64,000 nt of DNA from Klebsiella variicola (GCF_000828055.2 NZ_CP010523.2:1302001-1366000), one strand, 5' to 3'. Positions 47,125-58,806 are shown, counted from the stretch's first letter. Notes: generated by a model from the sequence alone, not told the origin. Program-made: numbers and translations.

Positions 47125-48459
47125 TCAGTGATGGGTGTCTGCCGGCTGGGCATTCAAGCCCACGCTGGCAACGTCCCTTCTTTTGATCATGGCAATGGCG
47201 AAAATCGCCACCAATCCGGGGACTGCGCAGAGAATGAAATTGAGCTGCAGTGGCAGGTTTATGCTCAGCATCAGGCCGCCCATTGCCGGGCCAGCCACGG
47301 CCCCGAAACGGCCAATTGCCGAACACCAACTCACGCCCGTCGCACGGATCTCGCTCGGGTACTGCTGTGCAGCGAAGGCATGGATGACGGCCAGGGTGCC
47401 GATGGTGGTGGCACCGGCGATCAGCAACATGGCGTTGAGCAACAGCGGGCCAGGCTTGATACCCAGCGTGCAGAGTGAGATCACCGCCAGCAGGAAGAAC
47501 AGTATCAACGTGGGCTTGCAGCCCCAGCGATCGGCGAGCCAGCCACCACCCAGGGCGCCGAAGGTGGCGCCAATGTTCAAGGTCACAAGGAACATCAGGC
47601 TCGAACCCAGCGGGAAGCCACCGGCGACCATGATCTTCGGCAGCCAGGTATTGAGCCCATAGACCATCAGCATGCACATGCCAAACCCCAGCCACAGGAA
47701 CACCGTACCCACGCCACGTCCTTCGGTGAACAGACGCGACAACGGTGCCGCGCTCGAAGTGCGTACGGGCGCATCGAAACGTACCTGGTCAGCGTTGACG
47801 GCGGGATCGATGCGTTTGAGCAGCGCACTGGCCGCGGCCTTGTCCTTTTTCAGCAGGAAGTTCAGCGACTCGGGCAGTTGGCGGTACATCCACGGCAGGA
47901 ACAGCAGCGGGATGCCGCCCACCAGAAACGTTGCCTCCCATCCAAAGCGAGGAATGATAAACATGGCTACCAGAGCCGAAAAAATTGCCCCGATCGAGTA
48001 GAAGCTGAGCATGATGGTGGTCATTCGGCTGCGACGTGCTTTCGGTGTCAGGTCATTCATCAACGCGACGATGTTGGGGATCGCCCCGCCCAACCCGACG
48101 CCGGTGACGAAACGCAGAGTTGCGAAACTCTCCGCATCCCAGGCCCACGCGGTACCCAGCGTGCAAACACTGGCCAGCGTCATGGCGCTGAGAATAACTT
48201 TGCGCCGTCCCAGGCGATCTGCTAGCGGGCCGATGACGACAGCGCCGAACATCATGCCGAACAGCGCGGCACTGCCCATCCAGCCGGCAATGACCGGAGT
48301 CAATGCCCAATGCTCCATCAATTGCGGCACGACAGAGCCGTAGATGACCAGGTCATAGCCATCGAACAGCATGATGAAGGAACACCAGAACAGTAGGGTA
48401 TAGTGGAGTTTTCCAAGCGGAGCGGAGCCCGCGACATCCAAGGCACGTCGTTGAGTCAT
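47125..48459 (-). CDS. Aromatic acid:H+ symporter (AAHS family, MFS)
   Basis: A 444-residue twelve-helix transporter. AAHS hallmarks are the charged motif FDGYDLVIYGSVVPQLM in helix 1 and GPLADRLGRRKVILSAM between helices 2 and 3, as in PcaK and BenK. It lies between the decarboxylase and aldehyde dehydrogenase genes on the same strand, with gaps of 70 and 34 bases, so a common operon is likely. It would import the aromatic acid or keto-acid substrate. Exact specificity is not readable. Confidence 0.88.
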   Translation of the reverse strand: MTQRRALDVAGSAPLGKLHYTLLFWCSFIMLFDGYDLVIYGSVVPQLMEHWALTPVIAGWMGSAALFGMMFGAVVIGPLADRLGRRKVILSAMTLASVCTLGTAWAWDAESFATLRFVTGVGLGGAIPNIVALMNDLTPKARRSRMTTIMLSFYSIGAIFSALVAMFIIPRFGWEATFLVGGIPLLFLPWMYRQLPESLNFLLKKDKAAASALLKRIDPAVNADQVRFDAPVRTSSAAPLSRLFTEGRGVGTVFLWLGFGMCMLMVYGLNTWLPKIMVAGGFPLGSSLMFLVTLNIGATFGALGGGWLADRWGCKPTLILFFLLAVISLCTLGIKPGPLLLNAMLLIAGATTIGTLAVIHAFAAQQYPSEIRATGVSWCSAIGRFGAVAGPAMGGLMLSINLPLQLNFILCAVPGLVAIFAIAMIKRRDVASVGLNAQPADTHH

Positions 48460-48529
48460 TGTTGTATCTCTTATTGTTGTTATCGAGATTAGTGAGCGAG
48501 GCGCGGGCGGCGACCACGTTCACATGAGG

Positions 48530-50218
<1,689 letters not shown>

Positions 50219-50238
50219 ATACAACTGGAGATTAGCCA

Positions 50239-51144
50239 ATGGCCGGTTTCGACCTCAACCTGATCACGACTTTCGTCACGCTTTATGAAACCCAGAGTGT
50301 CACCGTGGCTGCCGAGCGACTCTGCGTAACTCAGCCATCAGTGAGCTATGCATTGGCCAAACTCAGGGAACAGTTCGATGACGCCTTATTCGTACGTAAC
50401 CAACAAGGCATGCAACCTACGCGGTTGGCTACTCAGCTCTATGAGGGATTCAAGGAAGCCAGCCGTAGCATCAATGATGCCGTTTCCGAGGCACGCAAAT
50501 TTTCCCCATCAACCTCAAAGCGACGTTTTCGTCTTGCCTTGTCGGATTTGGGCGAAATTGCGTTGCTGCCAAGAGTGCTCGAACGTCTCAACCAGATGGC
50601 GCCCAGTATCGAGCTTGACATCGTGCCGCTTGAGATCGACCAGGTCGCAACATGGCTGAACGATGGGCATATCGACGCGGCTATCTGTAGTCAGATATTG
50701 CCGGGGGCCGGCATTACCCACCAAAGGCTGATGAGCGAGCAATACTGTTGCCTGGTCGATGACGCTCATCCACGTATTGGCACGCAGATGAATATGCAGC
50801 AATTTCTCGCCGAACCCCATGCAATTGTCACCCGAACATCCGGCCATGGCATGGTAGAAGACGTCCTGAAAAAAATGGCCGTCGAGCGCCGAGTGCGGCT
50901 ACGCATCCCACATTTTTCGGTACTGCCAAAGATCATCCCCGGGACCGAGATGATCACTATCTTGCCCTATCGCATTGCCTGGAGCTTTTGCGAATTTCCA
51001 GGAGATAAGCCATTGAAAGTCGTCGATCTACCTTTCGAGGTACCATCTTTCGAAGTGACCCTGCACTGGCATTCGCGAAGTGAAAAATCCACTTCGCTGA
51101 AGTGGTTCTGCGAGCAGATTGAGGCTGCACTTGGTGAGCCTTAA
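50239..51144 (+). CDS. LysR-family regulator of the aromatic operon
   Basis: A 301-residue LysR protein. The N-terminal winged helix holds VTVAAERLCVTQPSVSYALA, and the rest is a periplasmic-binding-fold effector domain. Overall it resembles the NahR/NodD branch, which often senses aromatic acids. It is transcribed away from mdlC across a 119-base spacer with two T-N11-A motifs, so it very likely controls the decarboxylase operon. It is intact, with a GGAG ribosome site. Confidence 0.88.
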   Translation: MAGFDLNLITTFVTLYETQSVTVAAERLCVTQPSVSYALAKLREQFDDALFVRNQQGMQPTRLATQLYEGFKEASRSINDAVSEARKFSPSTSKRRFRLALSDLGEIALLPRVLERLNQMAPSIELDIVPLEIDQVATWLNDGHIDAAICSQILPGAGITHQRLMSEQYCCLVDDAHPRIGTQMNMQQFLAEPHAIVTRTSGHGMVEDVLKKMAVERRVRLRIPHFSVLPKIIPGTEMITILPYRIAWSFCEFPGDKPLKVVDLPFEVPSFEVTLHWHSRSEKSTSLKWFCEQIEAALGEP

Positions 51145-51213
51145 GACCGCTACCGGCAGATTCTGTTGAAAAAGTAGCGGCCTCTCCGTGCCGACGGCAG
51201 AATCACTCTGTCG

Positions 51214-51455
51214 GTGAACGCGGGGACGAACAGCATGATGGGACCGCTACCGGGTGGACGGCGGCGCCTGTTCTACTCGTTCAATCTGGAAGACCATGTC
51301 CCAGTCCAACACCTCCTGCGCAGTATCGACCAGTGTCTGGTCTGCGTGATCTACTCAGCTACCTTGCGGATTTCTACAGCTCCATCGGACGCTCCTCGAT
51401 CGACCCAAAGTTGATGATGCGGATGCTGGTCATTGGCTACTGCTACGTGGGCGAT
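51214..51455 (+). mobile_element. Transposase remnant, IS1182-like
   Basis: In one frame MMGPLPGGRRRLFYSFNLED, then HVPVQHLLRSID; in the next frame DLLSYLADFYSSIGRSSIDP, then KLMMRMLVIGYCY. Together they match the N-terminal part of an IS5/IS1182-type transposase, interrupted by a frameshift near 51340. The catalytic domain is missing. The sequence just upstream (TTCTGTTGAAAAAG at about 51160) may be part of the element's left end. The IS is dead, but it marks past mobility at the island's right side. Confidence 0.7.
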
Positions 51456-51458
51456 CGC

Positions 51459-51899
51459 TAATGGCGACAGGGATTTGTCCCGCGCAGCTCTCTCCGTTCT
51501 GGCAAAGGTAGCAGTCGTAATATCGCAAGATTTAAAGCGCTTAATCGATGACCCTGCTGTCGTTACTTTGCCCCGCCACGAAGCATACCGCAGCAATCTT
51601 GATTACCAGCGGCTTAGGCGCTGATGCCGTGAAAGTCGCAAGATCGTTATCGTTTACCAGGATAGAAACGGTGTCGAGACGCAGCGTACCGTCTGGCCGT
51701 TCATGATGGGCTTATGTCACAGGAGCGCAAGTGGTGATCGTATGGTGTGAACTGCGTGAAGACTTTAGGGTATTGCGAGACGAGCGGATCAAGGTCGTCA
51801 AGTTTTGTGAGATGCAATACCCAGTCCTCAGAGCCGTACTACGTAGAGACTGGATGCAGCGTCAAGCGCTGTTGGCAGTTCAGACAGGCTCTCAAAAGT
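51459..51899 (+). pseudogene. WYL-domain (YafY-like) regulator remnant
   Basis: Three consecutive pieces in different frames look like one protein: GDRDLSRAALSVLAKVAVVI (continuing SQDLKRLIDDPAV), CRESRKIVIVYQDRNGVETQ (continuing RTVWPFMMG) and CELREDFRVLRDERIKVVKF (continuing CEMQYPVLRAVLRRDWMQRQ). This is the middle and WYL domain of a YafY-type transcriptional regulator with at least two frameshifts. The N-terminal HTH is missing, and the remnant joins directly onto the transposase remnant. The following 130 bases (51900-52030) contain no gene. Confidence 0.7.
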
Positions 51900-52030
51900 G
51901 ATGTTGATCCTTTATGGTATTTGTCATGGTTTTAAAGTTTTTCGTGCCTTGTAGGCTTCGGATTTACTGGTCTGTGCGGGGCTATTGATAATAGAGTGGG
52001 AGTCATCCCCGGTGTTAGCTGAATGAAACG

Positions 52031-52059
52031 AAACCCTCTGTTTTTACAGAGGGTTTTTT
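52031..52059 (+). terminator. Terminator at the right edge of the island
   Basis: AAACCCTCTG-TTTTTA-CAGAGGGTTT followed by TTTA. It would end plus-strand transcripts. Native-looking genes resume beyond it. Confidence 0.85.
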
Positions 52060-52074
52060 ACTTTAGACATCCCT

Positions 52075-53373
52075 TCAATCCCGTCGTCCCAGAAGGTTAT
52101 CTGGCAGGGTGAGGTTTCCCTGTGAATTCCCCGTTTGCGGTTCCGGCAGATGTTCAGCTGGCCCATTTTTTGCCGCCGCCGTGCGGAGCGCGGAAAGTTT
52201 ACCCGGCTGTACCGTGCCCGCCCCGCGCACCATCGCCAGCGCCAGTCCGGCAACGATCAACGTTAACCCGGTGGACACCCACATTCCGCCGATAATGCCC
52301 AGCCGGTGGTTCAGCCATGCGTAGGCAAAGGGTGAGGCAGCCGCCATCAGTTGCCCGGGGATTAGCAGGATACCGGTGCGGCAGGCATAGCTTTCTGCGC
52401 TAAACAGCGCCAGCGGTAGCGTTGCTTTGACAATCGTCACCAGCCCGTTAATCGCGCCATAGCCCAGCACAAACCCGGCTGCGCATCCGGCATAAGCCGT
52501 GCTGCTCAATCCAAGGAGAAAACAGAGCGGCATGGCGAGCGCGGTAAAACGCGTCAGCGTGAGTGGGGTGACCCGGGGACCGGCCAGCACTTCCCCCAGC
52601 CGGGCGCCGGTCTGGCCGAATCCCCACAGCATACCGACGGCAACCGGCAGACCAAAGTGGCTGATAAACTCCGGCAGATGGGTGGAGGTGCCGTTAGAGA
52701 TGAAGGTGATCAGCGCAATAAAGATCGCGTAACGCACTCCGTTACGCCGATCGCCCTCTGCTGTCGTCGTTGGGGCTATCATTTTCACCGATGTACTGAG
52801 TCGCTGGCGTGGCAACTGATAATTCAGACAGGCGCTCAGCAGGCCAAAAAGCGCATAGATCCGCAGGGCATCCTGCCAGGACATGACGGTTAATAACGCC
52901 TCGCCCAGCGGCCAGAAGAGGGCAGAGGCCAGACCGCCAGCGAGAGTGATATGAGAGATAGTTTTCCGCGCCTGCTGACCGTACAGATTCACCACTGCGG
53001 CGAACAGCGCATCATACAGCGAGAGCCGCATGCCGATGCCGGTCAGCAGCCAGGCGCCGTACCAGCCGGCCAGCGAAGGGCGCCAGGCCATCATGGCGCA
53101 GCTGGCGGCTATCAGTAAGGTTCCGCTGGTGACCACCAGCCTTCCGCCAAAGCGAGCCAGCAGCCTGGCAACGAACGGAGAAACAGCGGCCATCATCAGC
53201 ATGGCGAGCGTCAGGCCGAGATAGATCTGCGGCAAGGACCATCCTTTGTCGGCGGCGATAGCCCCGGCAAAGGTGCCGGGCATATAAAAAGAGATCCCCC
53301 AGTTGATCAGTTGCTGACCACCCGCGGTGAAGGCGAGCCGTCGGGGAATAGCGCGTGTTTCCATGGTTTTCAT
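52075..53373 (-). CDS. MFS transporter, substrate unknown
   Basis: A 432-residue major facilitator protein with about twelve membrane helices (for example LTLAMLMMAAVSPFVARLLA and YAGCAAGFVLGYGAINGLV) and a polar C-terminal tail. Starts at 53373 or 53364 are equally possible (MKTMET). It is divergent from a LysR regulator 88 bases away, a classic regulator-transporter pair. It occupies the place of yfgH-yfgI in E. coli. I cannot assign a substrate. Confidence 0.82.
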   Translation of the reverse strand: MKTMETRAIPRRLAFTAGGQQLINWGISFYMPGTFAGAIAADKGWSLPQIYLGLTLAMLMMAAVSPFVARLLARFGGRLVVTSGTLLIAASCAMMAWRPSLAGWYGAWLLTGIGMRLSLYDALFAAVVNLYGQQARKTISHITLAGGLASALFWPLGEALLTVMSWQDALRIYALFGLLSACLNYQLPRQRLSTSVKMIAPTTTAEGDRRNGVRYAIFIALITFISNGTSTHLPEFISHFGLPVAVGMLWGFGQTGARLGEVLAGPRVTPLTLTRFTALAMPLCFLLGLSSTAYAGCAAGFVLGYGAINGLVTIVKATLPLALFSAESYACRTGILLIPGQLMAAASPFAYAWLNHRLGIIGGMWVSTGLTLIVAGLALAMVRGAGTVQPGKLSALRTAAAKNGPAEHLPEPQTGNSQGNLTLPDNLLGRRD

Positions 53374-53461
53374 TCCGTTAAGGCAGTTGTCCTGAGCATA
53401 CCCGGCAGGCTATTGTTCTGGCAGAGCGGCCACCTTATGCGCGGTATAAGAGAAACTTTGT

Positions 53462-54346
53462 ATGACAACACTGAACCTGGGAAACCTGGCGACCTTCCGG
53501 CTGGTCGTACAGCGCGGCAGCTTTTCTGCCGCCGCCGACGCGCTGGGGATCTCCCAACCTGCCGTTAGCCTGCAGGTGCGTCAGCTGGAGCAGTTTTTAC
53601 AGACCCGTTTGCTGGAGCGTACCGGCCGCGGGATCAAGGCGACGGCGGCGGGAATGGCACTGCTGGCCCACAGCGAGCAGATCGATCGGGCGGTGAATAG
53701 CGCAATGCAGTCGGTCAGTGTATTCAGTCAGGAAGTTAATGGGGCGGTAACGCTGGGGACCGGCGCGACGGCCTGCATTCATCTTCTCCCGCCGCTGCTG
53801 CAGCATCTTCGTCAGCAGCATCCGCTGTTGACGGTGGGGGTGACCACCGGCAACACGCTGGATATCGTCCGGGCGGTGGAGGAAAATCGCCTCGATCTCG
53901 GGCTGGTTACCTTGCCCGTACAGGGGCGCAGTCTGGCGGTGACCTCAGTGGTTGACGAGGAGTTCGTGGTTATCCATGCCAGTCACGAGACGGGGACGCT
54001 GGCGGATTATACTCCTGCAGAACTGCTGGCGCTGCCGCTCATTGCCTTCGAAGCCGGCAGCGGCACCCGGGATCTGATTGACCGCTGGTTCCGCTCGGCG
54101 GGAGTGGCGGTCACGCCGGTGATGCAGTTGGGCAGCATCGAGGCGATTAAACGGATGGTGCGGGCAGGGCTGGGCTACAGCATCGTGCCCCGCATGGCGG
54201 TGGAGCAGGAGAAGGATCGCGACGGATTAAGCGTGCACTCGCTGGCGCCGCGGCTATATCGACAGCTGGCGGTAGTCATGCGTCAGGACAAAATTGTGAC
54301 AAAAGGTATCGCGGAAATGCTGCGCCTGCTGCATGCCGTGCGCTGA
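53462..54346 (+). CDS. LysR-family regulator, divergent from MFS gene
   Basis: A 294-residue LysR protein with an N-terminal winged helix (FSAADALGISQPAVSLQVR) and a full effector domain (LPPLLQHLRQQHPLLTVGV onwards). It most resembles the CysB/CynR-like group by eye. It probably controls the divergent transporter gene. The effector is unknown. Confidence 0.85.
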   Translation: MTTLNLGNLATFRLVVQRGSFSAAADALGISQPAVSLQVRQLEQFLQTRLLERTGRGIKATAAGMALLAHSEQIDRAVNSAMQSVSVFSQEVNGAVTLGTGATACIHLLPPLLQHLRQQHPLLTVGVTTGNTLDIVRAVEENRLDLGLVTLPVQGRSLAVTSVVDEEFVVIHASHETGTLADYTPAELLALPLIAFEAGSGTRDLIDRWFRSAGVAVTPVMQLGSIEAIKRMVRAGLGYSIVPRMAVEQEKDRDGLSVHSLAPRLYRQLAVVMRQDKIVTKGIAEMLRLLHAVR

Positions 54347-54445
54347 TAAATCGCCGACGGCAAAATTACCGCATCAAAGACAATACATCAGCAGCGAGCG
54401 ACTCTGTCTGCGGAGTGTGGCGCTTCCAGTATTAGAATCAAAGGA

Positions 54446-54637
54446 TTACTCGCGAGCGGAGGGCTCGACGGTGAGTGAAGACTCCTGCGACGCTTTTTTA
54501 TCCTGGTGATGGTACCAGGCGCCGATGGAGGAGTAGACAAAGCGTCCAAAGAAGAAGAGAAAGCTGATAAGCAGTACGATACGGGTCATGCGACGGTTAA
54601 ATCGATGTCGTTTACGCATACTGGGTGCCTGACTCAC
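54446..54637 (-). CDS. yfgG: Small membrane protein YfgG
   Basis: A 63-residue protein with one membrane helix (RIVLLISFLFFFGRFVYSS) between a basic N-terminus and a polar tail. It is the same length as E. coli YfgG and very similar to it. In E. coli it has been linked to nickel/cobalt tolerance. The start is GTG at 54637 (MSQAPSMRKRHRFNRR), preceded by AAGGAACC. Confidence 0.9.
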   Translation of the reverse strand: MSQAPSMRKRHRFNRRMTRIVLLISFLFFFGRFVYSSIGAWYHHQDKKASQESSLTVEPSARE

Positions 54638-54844
54638 AAAAGGTTCCTTGAAGTATACCCGAAGATGGGCGATGGGGGTATTAAGGCACAGGAACGAGGT
54701 GGGGTCAATTGGTGCAGATGTAAAAGTGCCGCAGTGAAAACATTAATTAATGTTATATAAGATAATCATCGTATTTACATGCTCACTTTATTAGCAATAA
54801 AAAGGTAAAAAAATAAGTTTTATTAATGTTAGCGTCAGTATTTG

Positions 54845-54885
54845 TTGATTTATATCAACAGTCCCATTCTCTTGACCACTAAAAT
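54845..54885 (+). promoter_or_regulatory. Class II FNR-dependent promoter of yfgF
   Basis: TTGATTTATATCAA (54845-54858) is a perfect FNR box. A -10 TAAAAT (54880-54885) would place the start point near 54892, centring the box at about -41, the classic class II activator position. The rest of the 352-base yfgG-yfgF gap is AT-rich with no other feature I can support. Confidence 0.82.
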
Positions 54886-54989
54886 CAGCGAACATTACCG
54901 TATCGTTATTACTTATGCGGTCAGCATGGGGTGGTTGGATGCCTGCCTGAATATGCCTCGCAGGAGCAGAGGCTCTCTGTAGAGCACCT

Positions 54990-57218
54990 ATGAATTTATT
55001 AAAATATTATCAACAATATCGCGACAAGTGGTGGGCTTTACCGCTTGTTCTGCCCTCGCTGTTATTACCCTTCGCCAGATGGGCGAATACCTACACCATG
55101 CTCAATGGCCACATGGTATTCCTTTATTATCTTCCTCTGGCATTAGTACTCAGCCTGATGATGTTTTTCGGTTGGGCGGCGATCCCGGGTATTATTATTG
55201 GCCTGCTGCTCACGCTGGCCCGAGGAATGACGCCCGAGCAGGCTATCGGCGTGTTGTTTCATTTTCTCATCCCCTGCGTGCTGTGCTGGGGCGGATATCG
55301 CATCTTTGTACCCCGGCGCCAGCAGGTCTCGCACGGTAACGTCAAACTGATGCCGCACCGTCTGTTCTGGCAGATGCTGCTTCCCTCGGTCATTTTTCTT
55401 ATTCTGTCACAGATCGCTGAGTATCTGGGACTGCATCCACGTACGACGGAGATGACGGGGATTACGCCCTTTAGTTTACGGTCGTTAATCACCTTTCAGG
55501 CGTTGATGGTGGGGTGTCTGACGGGCGTGCCGCTGTGTTATTTTCTGCTGCGGATAATTCGGAATCCTTTTCATATTCGCGGATTTATTTCTCAGGTTCG
55601 CTTACAAATTGATCCAAAAATAAAAACAATTGAAATCATTTGCTGGGCGGCGATATTAATCCTGTTGCTGGGGCTATTATTGATGCCGCTTAATGATACC
55701 AGCACCATATTTAGTACGAATTATACGTTATCATTACTTATGCCGGTCATGCTCTGGGGAGCCATGCGTTTTGGCTATCGTTTTATCTCGCTGATCTGGA
55801 CGCCGGTACTGATTGCCGTGATCCATTTTCATTACCGTTACTTACCGGTTTATCCAAGCTATAACACCCAACTGGCGATCACCTCCTCAAGCTATCTGGT
55901 CTTCTCGTTTATTGTCGCCTACACGGCGATGCTGGCGACACAGCAGCGGCTGATCTACGCTCGCGTCCGGCAGATGGCTTTCCTCGACCCGGTCGTACAT
56001 ATGCCTAATCTGCGGGCGCTGAGTCGGGCGCTCAATGGCACGAGCTGGTCGACGCTCTGTTTTTTGCGCATTCCTGAGCTGGAACTGCTGGGCCGCCACT
56101 ACGGCGTATTGTTACGCATTCAGTATAAGCAAATGCTGGCGAACCACCTGAGCGCGTTACTGCAGCCTAACGAAGCGGTGTATCACCTTGCCGGCCATGA
56201 CTTGGTTTTTCGCCTCAACAGTGAAGGGCATCAGGCGCGTATTCATTTGATCGACCGCTCCCTGCGGCAGTTCCGTTTCTACTGGGACGGGGTTCCCCTC
56301 CAGCCGCGGATCGGCATGAGCTATTGCAACGTGCGCTCACCGGTCAAACATCTGTATTTGCTGCTTGGCGAACTAAACACGATTGCCGACATGTCGCTGG
56401 CCAGCGGCCATCCGGAGAATATGCAGCGCCGCGGCGCCGGCCATGTTCAGCAGGATCTGAAAGATAAAGTGGTGATGATGAATCGCATCCTCAAGGCGCT
56501 GGAGCAAGACCACTTTGTCCTGATGGCGCAGCCTATCCAGGGCATCCGCGGCGATAACTACTATGAAGTGTTGCTGAGGATGGAAGGGGAGTCGGGCGAA
56601 CTGACGGGGCCAAACGCGTTCCTGCCGGTGGCGCATGAGTTTGGCCTCTCCTCTCGTGTGGATCAGTGGGTCATTGAGCACACGCTAGCCTTTATGGATA
56701 CCCACCGGCGGGCACTGCCCGGTCTGCGGCTGGCGATCAATCTCTCTCCGGTCACGTTGAGCCGCAGCCAGTTTCCTCAGGAAGTCGAAGCGCTGCTGCA
56801 GACGTACAACATTGAGCCATGGCAGATTATTTTCGAATTGACCGAGAACTATGCGCTCAGTAACCCTGAGCTGGTCTGTCAGACTTTAGAGCATCTGCGG
56901 GCGCTGGGCTGCCGGGTGGCGATCGATGATTTTGGTACCGGCTACGCCAGCTACGCCCGGTTAAAAACGATGAACGTCGACATTCTTAAAATCGACGGCA
57001 GCTTTATTCGCAATCTGCTTGCCAGCAGTCTCGATTACCAGGTGGTGGATTCTATTTGTCGTCTGGCGCGTATGAAGAACATGCAGGTGGTGGCTGAATA
57101 TGTCGAGTCGCCGGAAATACGCCAGGCGGTCATCGCGCTGGGGATCGATTATTTGCAGGGCTACGATATCGGCGTACCGGTACCACTGGCGCAGCTGGCG
57201 GAAGGGATGACTGCCTGA
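54990..57218 (+). CDS. yfgF: Cyclic-di-GMP phosphodiesterase YfgF
   Basis: A 742-residue membrane protein. An N-terminal sensor of about eight helices (residues ~15-310) is followed by a degenerate GGDEF domain, where GHDLVFRL replaces the signature, and a C-terminal EAL domain. In the EAL domain the signature reads EVLLRME, while the other catalytic blocks, LTENYAL, IDDFGTGYASYARL and ILKIDGSFIRNL, are intact, so phosphodiesterase activity is expected. E. coli YfgF is an anaerobic phosphodiesterase affecting the cell surface and peroxide resistance. The FNR promoter upstream agrees with this. Confidence 0.95.
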   Translation: MNLLKYYQQYRDKWWALPLVLPSLLLPFARWANTYTMLNGHMVFLYYLPLALVLSLMMFFGWAAIPGIIIGLLLTLARGMTPEQAIGVLFHFLIPCVLCWGGYRIFVPRRQQVSHGNVKLMPHRLFWQMLLPSVIFLILSQIAEYLGLHPRTTEMTGITPFSLRSLITFQALMVGCLTGVPLCYFLLRIIRNPFHIRGFISQVRLQIDPKIKTIEIICWAAILILLLGLLLMPLNDTSTIFSTNYTLSLLMPVMLWGAMRFGYRFISLIWTPVLIAVIHFHYRYLPVYPSYNTQLAITSSSYLVFSFIVAYTAMLATQQRLIYARVRQMAFLDPVVHMPNLRALSRALNGTSWSTLCFLRIPELELLGRHYGVLLRIQYKQMLANHLSALLQPNEAVYHLAGHDLVFRLNSEGHQARIHLIDRSLRQFRFYWDGVPLQPRIGMSYCNVRSPVKHLYLLLGELNTIADMSLASGHPENMQRRGAGHVQQDLKDKVVMMNRILKALEQDHFVLMAQPIQGIRGDNYYEVLLRMEGESGELTGPNAFLPVAHEFGLSSRVDQWVIEHTLAFMDTHRRALPGLRLAINLSPVTLSRSQFPQEVEALLQTYNIEPWQIIFELTENYALSNPELVCQTLEHLRALGCRVAIDDFGTGYASYARLKTMNVDILKIDGSFIRNLLASSLDYQVVDSICRLARMKNMQVVAEYVESPEIRQAVIALGIDYLQGYDIGVPVPLAQLAEGMTA

Positions 57219-57223
57219 AGCAG

Positions 57224-57249
57224 AAAAAAGCCGGGCGCGATGGCCCGGC
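57224..57249 (-). terminator. Terminator of the ppk-ppx operon
   Basis: On the minus strand GCCGGGC...GCCCGGC followed by TTTTTTCTG, between the convergent ppx and yfgF genes. Confidence 0.9.
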
Positions 57250-57273
57250 ATGGAGAATATTCAGGAGCGCCGA

Positions 57274-58806
57274 TCAGGCGTCTGGCTCTTCTTCTGCAAT
57301 CTTCAGCAGCCATTCCGGCACACCTTCCCAGTACTGCTGCTCTTTTTCCAGATCCAACAGCACCAGCGCATTCTGGCTAAACCAGTTATGCGGGAAGGTC
57401 AGCGTCCAGTGGTGAGCTTCCGTCTGCAGCCGCAGGGTCGGCGGCGTGGTGGTGGCCTGACGCTGGTTATTCAGCAGCACGCCCAGGCGCAGCAGCTGGA
57501 TCAGCGGCAGAAACTGCTTTTTCCTGAACAGCGTAAAGCGCGGCAGGTCGTCGAGTTTTATCGCTTTGCGATGATAGCGCACCAGGGTGGCCATCAGCAT
57601 CTGCTGCTCCTGGTTGAAGCCCGGCAGGTCGCTGTTCTGCAGAATGTAGGCCGAGTGGCGATGCATACCGCTATGGTTGATATTCAGCCCTACCTCATGG
57701 AGCATCACCGCCCACTTCAACAGCGCCGCAAGGTGCGGATTGGCCAGCTTGGGGTTCTGTTCCTGCCACTGTTCCAGCATATGGGTGGTGGTTTCCAGCA
57801 CCCGGCGTGCCTGTTCGCGATCGATATTGTACTGATTCGCCAGACTCTGCGCTGTGCGGCTACGAATATCCTGGTGGCGGAAGCGGCCTTCCATTTCGTA
57901 CAGCACGCCCTCACGCAGGGCGCCATCGGACAGACGAAGTTCTTTAATGGCTAGCGCGTCAAACACGCCGCACAGAATCGCCAGCCCCGGTGCAAAGACC
58001 GCTTTACGATCTTCAGAGAGGCCTGGCAGACTGAGCGCGTCGAAGTTTTTATGCTTCAGCAGCTCACTGACCAGCATTTCGAGGCGTTCCGGCGTAATAA
58101 ACCCGTCCTTCTCACCCATGGCCACCAGCACTTCCTGCGCAGCTTTAATGGTGCCGGAGGCGCCCAGCGCCACGGTCCAGCCCTGAATACGGAACTGCCA
58201 GGCCAGGGTTTCCAGTTTTTGTACCGCCGCCAGGCGAGCACGCTGGAAATTTTCTTTATTGATTGTCCCGCCAGGGAAGTAGGCTTGCGAGAAGCTCACG
58301 CAGCCCATGCGACGGCTTTCCACCAGGCGGGGCTCAAAATCTTCACCGATGACCAGCTCGGTCGAACCGCCGCCGATATCAATCACCAGCTTACGACCGC
58401 GCTCCGGCTGCGTATGCTCAACGCCCATAAAAATCAGGCGCGCTTCTTCATTGCCGGAGATGATCTCGATCGGGTAGGGGATCACTTTTTCCGCGCGTTT
58501 AAGAAACTCTGCCGCGTTGGTCGCCTGACGCAGCGTATGCGTCCCGACGATGCAGACGCTGGAAGGGGAGAACCCTTGCAGACGTTCAGCAAACAGCGAC
58601 AGGCAGTTCAGCCCGCGGGTCATCGCTTCTTCGCTCAACACCGAGTTTTCATCAAGGCCATCGGCCAGATGCACGCGCTGTTTCAGGCGTCCAATGATCT
58701 GCATGGCGCCATCGACGACACGGGCGATCACCATATGAAAACTGTTCGAACCAAGGTCGACCGCAGCGAATTCCTGCGGCCGAGGGGTTATTTCGTTTAT
58801 TGGCAT
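57274..58806 (-). CDS. ppx: Exopolyphosphatase
   Basis: A 510-residue member of the ASKHA fold that cleaves terminal phosphate from polyphosphate and can also act on pppGpp. Phosphate-loop motifs [17 protein letters not shown] and [13 protein letters not shown] are intact, and an HD-like helical region ([20 protein letters not shown]) lies in the C-terminal half. Its start lies 3 bases after the ppk stop, so the two are co-transcribed. Confidence 0.97.
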   Translation of the reverse strand: MPINEITPRPQEFAAVDLGSNSFHMVIARVVDGAMQIIGRLKQRVHLADGLDENSVLSEEAMTRGLNCLSLFAERLQGFSPSSVCIVGTHTLRQATNAAEFLKRAEKVIPYPIEIISGNEEARLIFMGVEHTQPERGRKLVIDIGGGSTELVIGEDFEPRLVESRRMGCVSFSQAYFPGGTINKENFQRARLAAVQKLETLAWQFRIQGWTVALGASGTIKAAQEVLVAMGEKDGFITPERLEMLVSELLKHKNFDALSLPGLSEDRKAVFAPGLAILCGVFDALAIKELRLSDGALREGVLYEMEGRFRHQDIRSRTAQSLANQYNIDREQARRVLETTTHMLEQWQEQNPKLANPHLAALLKWAVMLHEVGLNINHSGMHRHSAYILQNSDLPGFNQEQQMLMATLVRYHRKAIKLDDLPRFTLFRKKQFLPLIQLLRLGVLLNNQRQATTTPPTLRLQTEAHHWTLTFPHNWFSQNALVLLDLEKEQQYWEGVPEWLLKIAEEEPDA

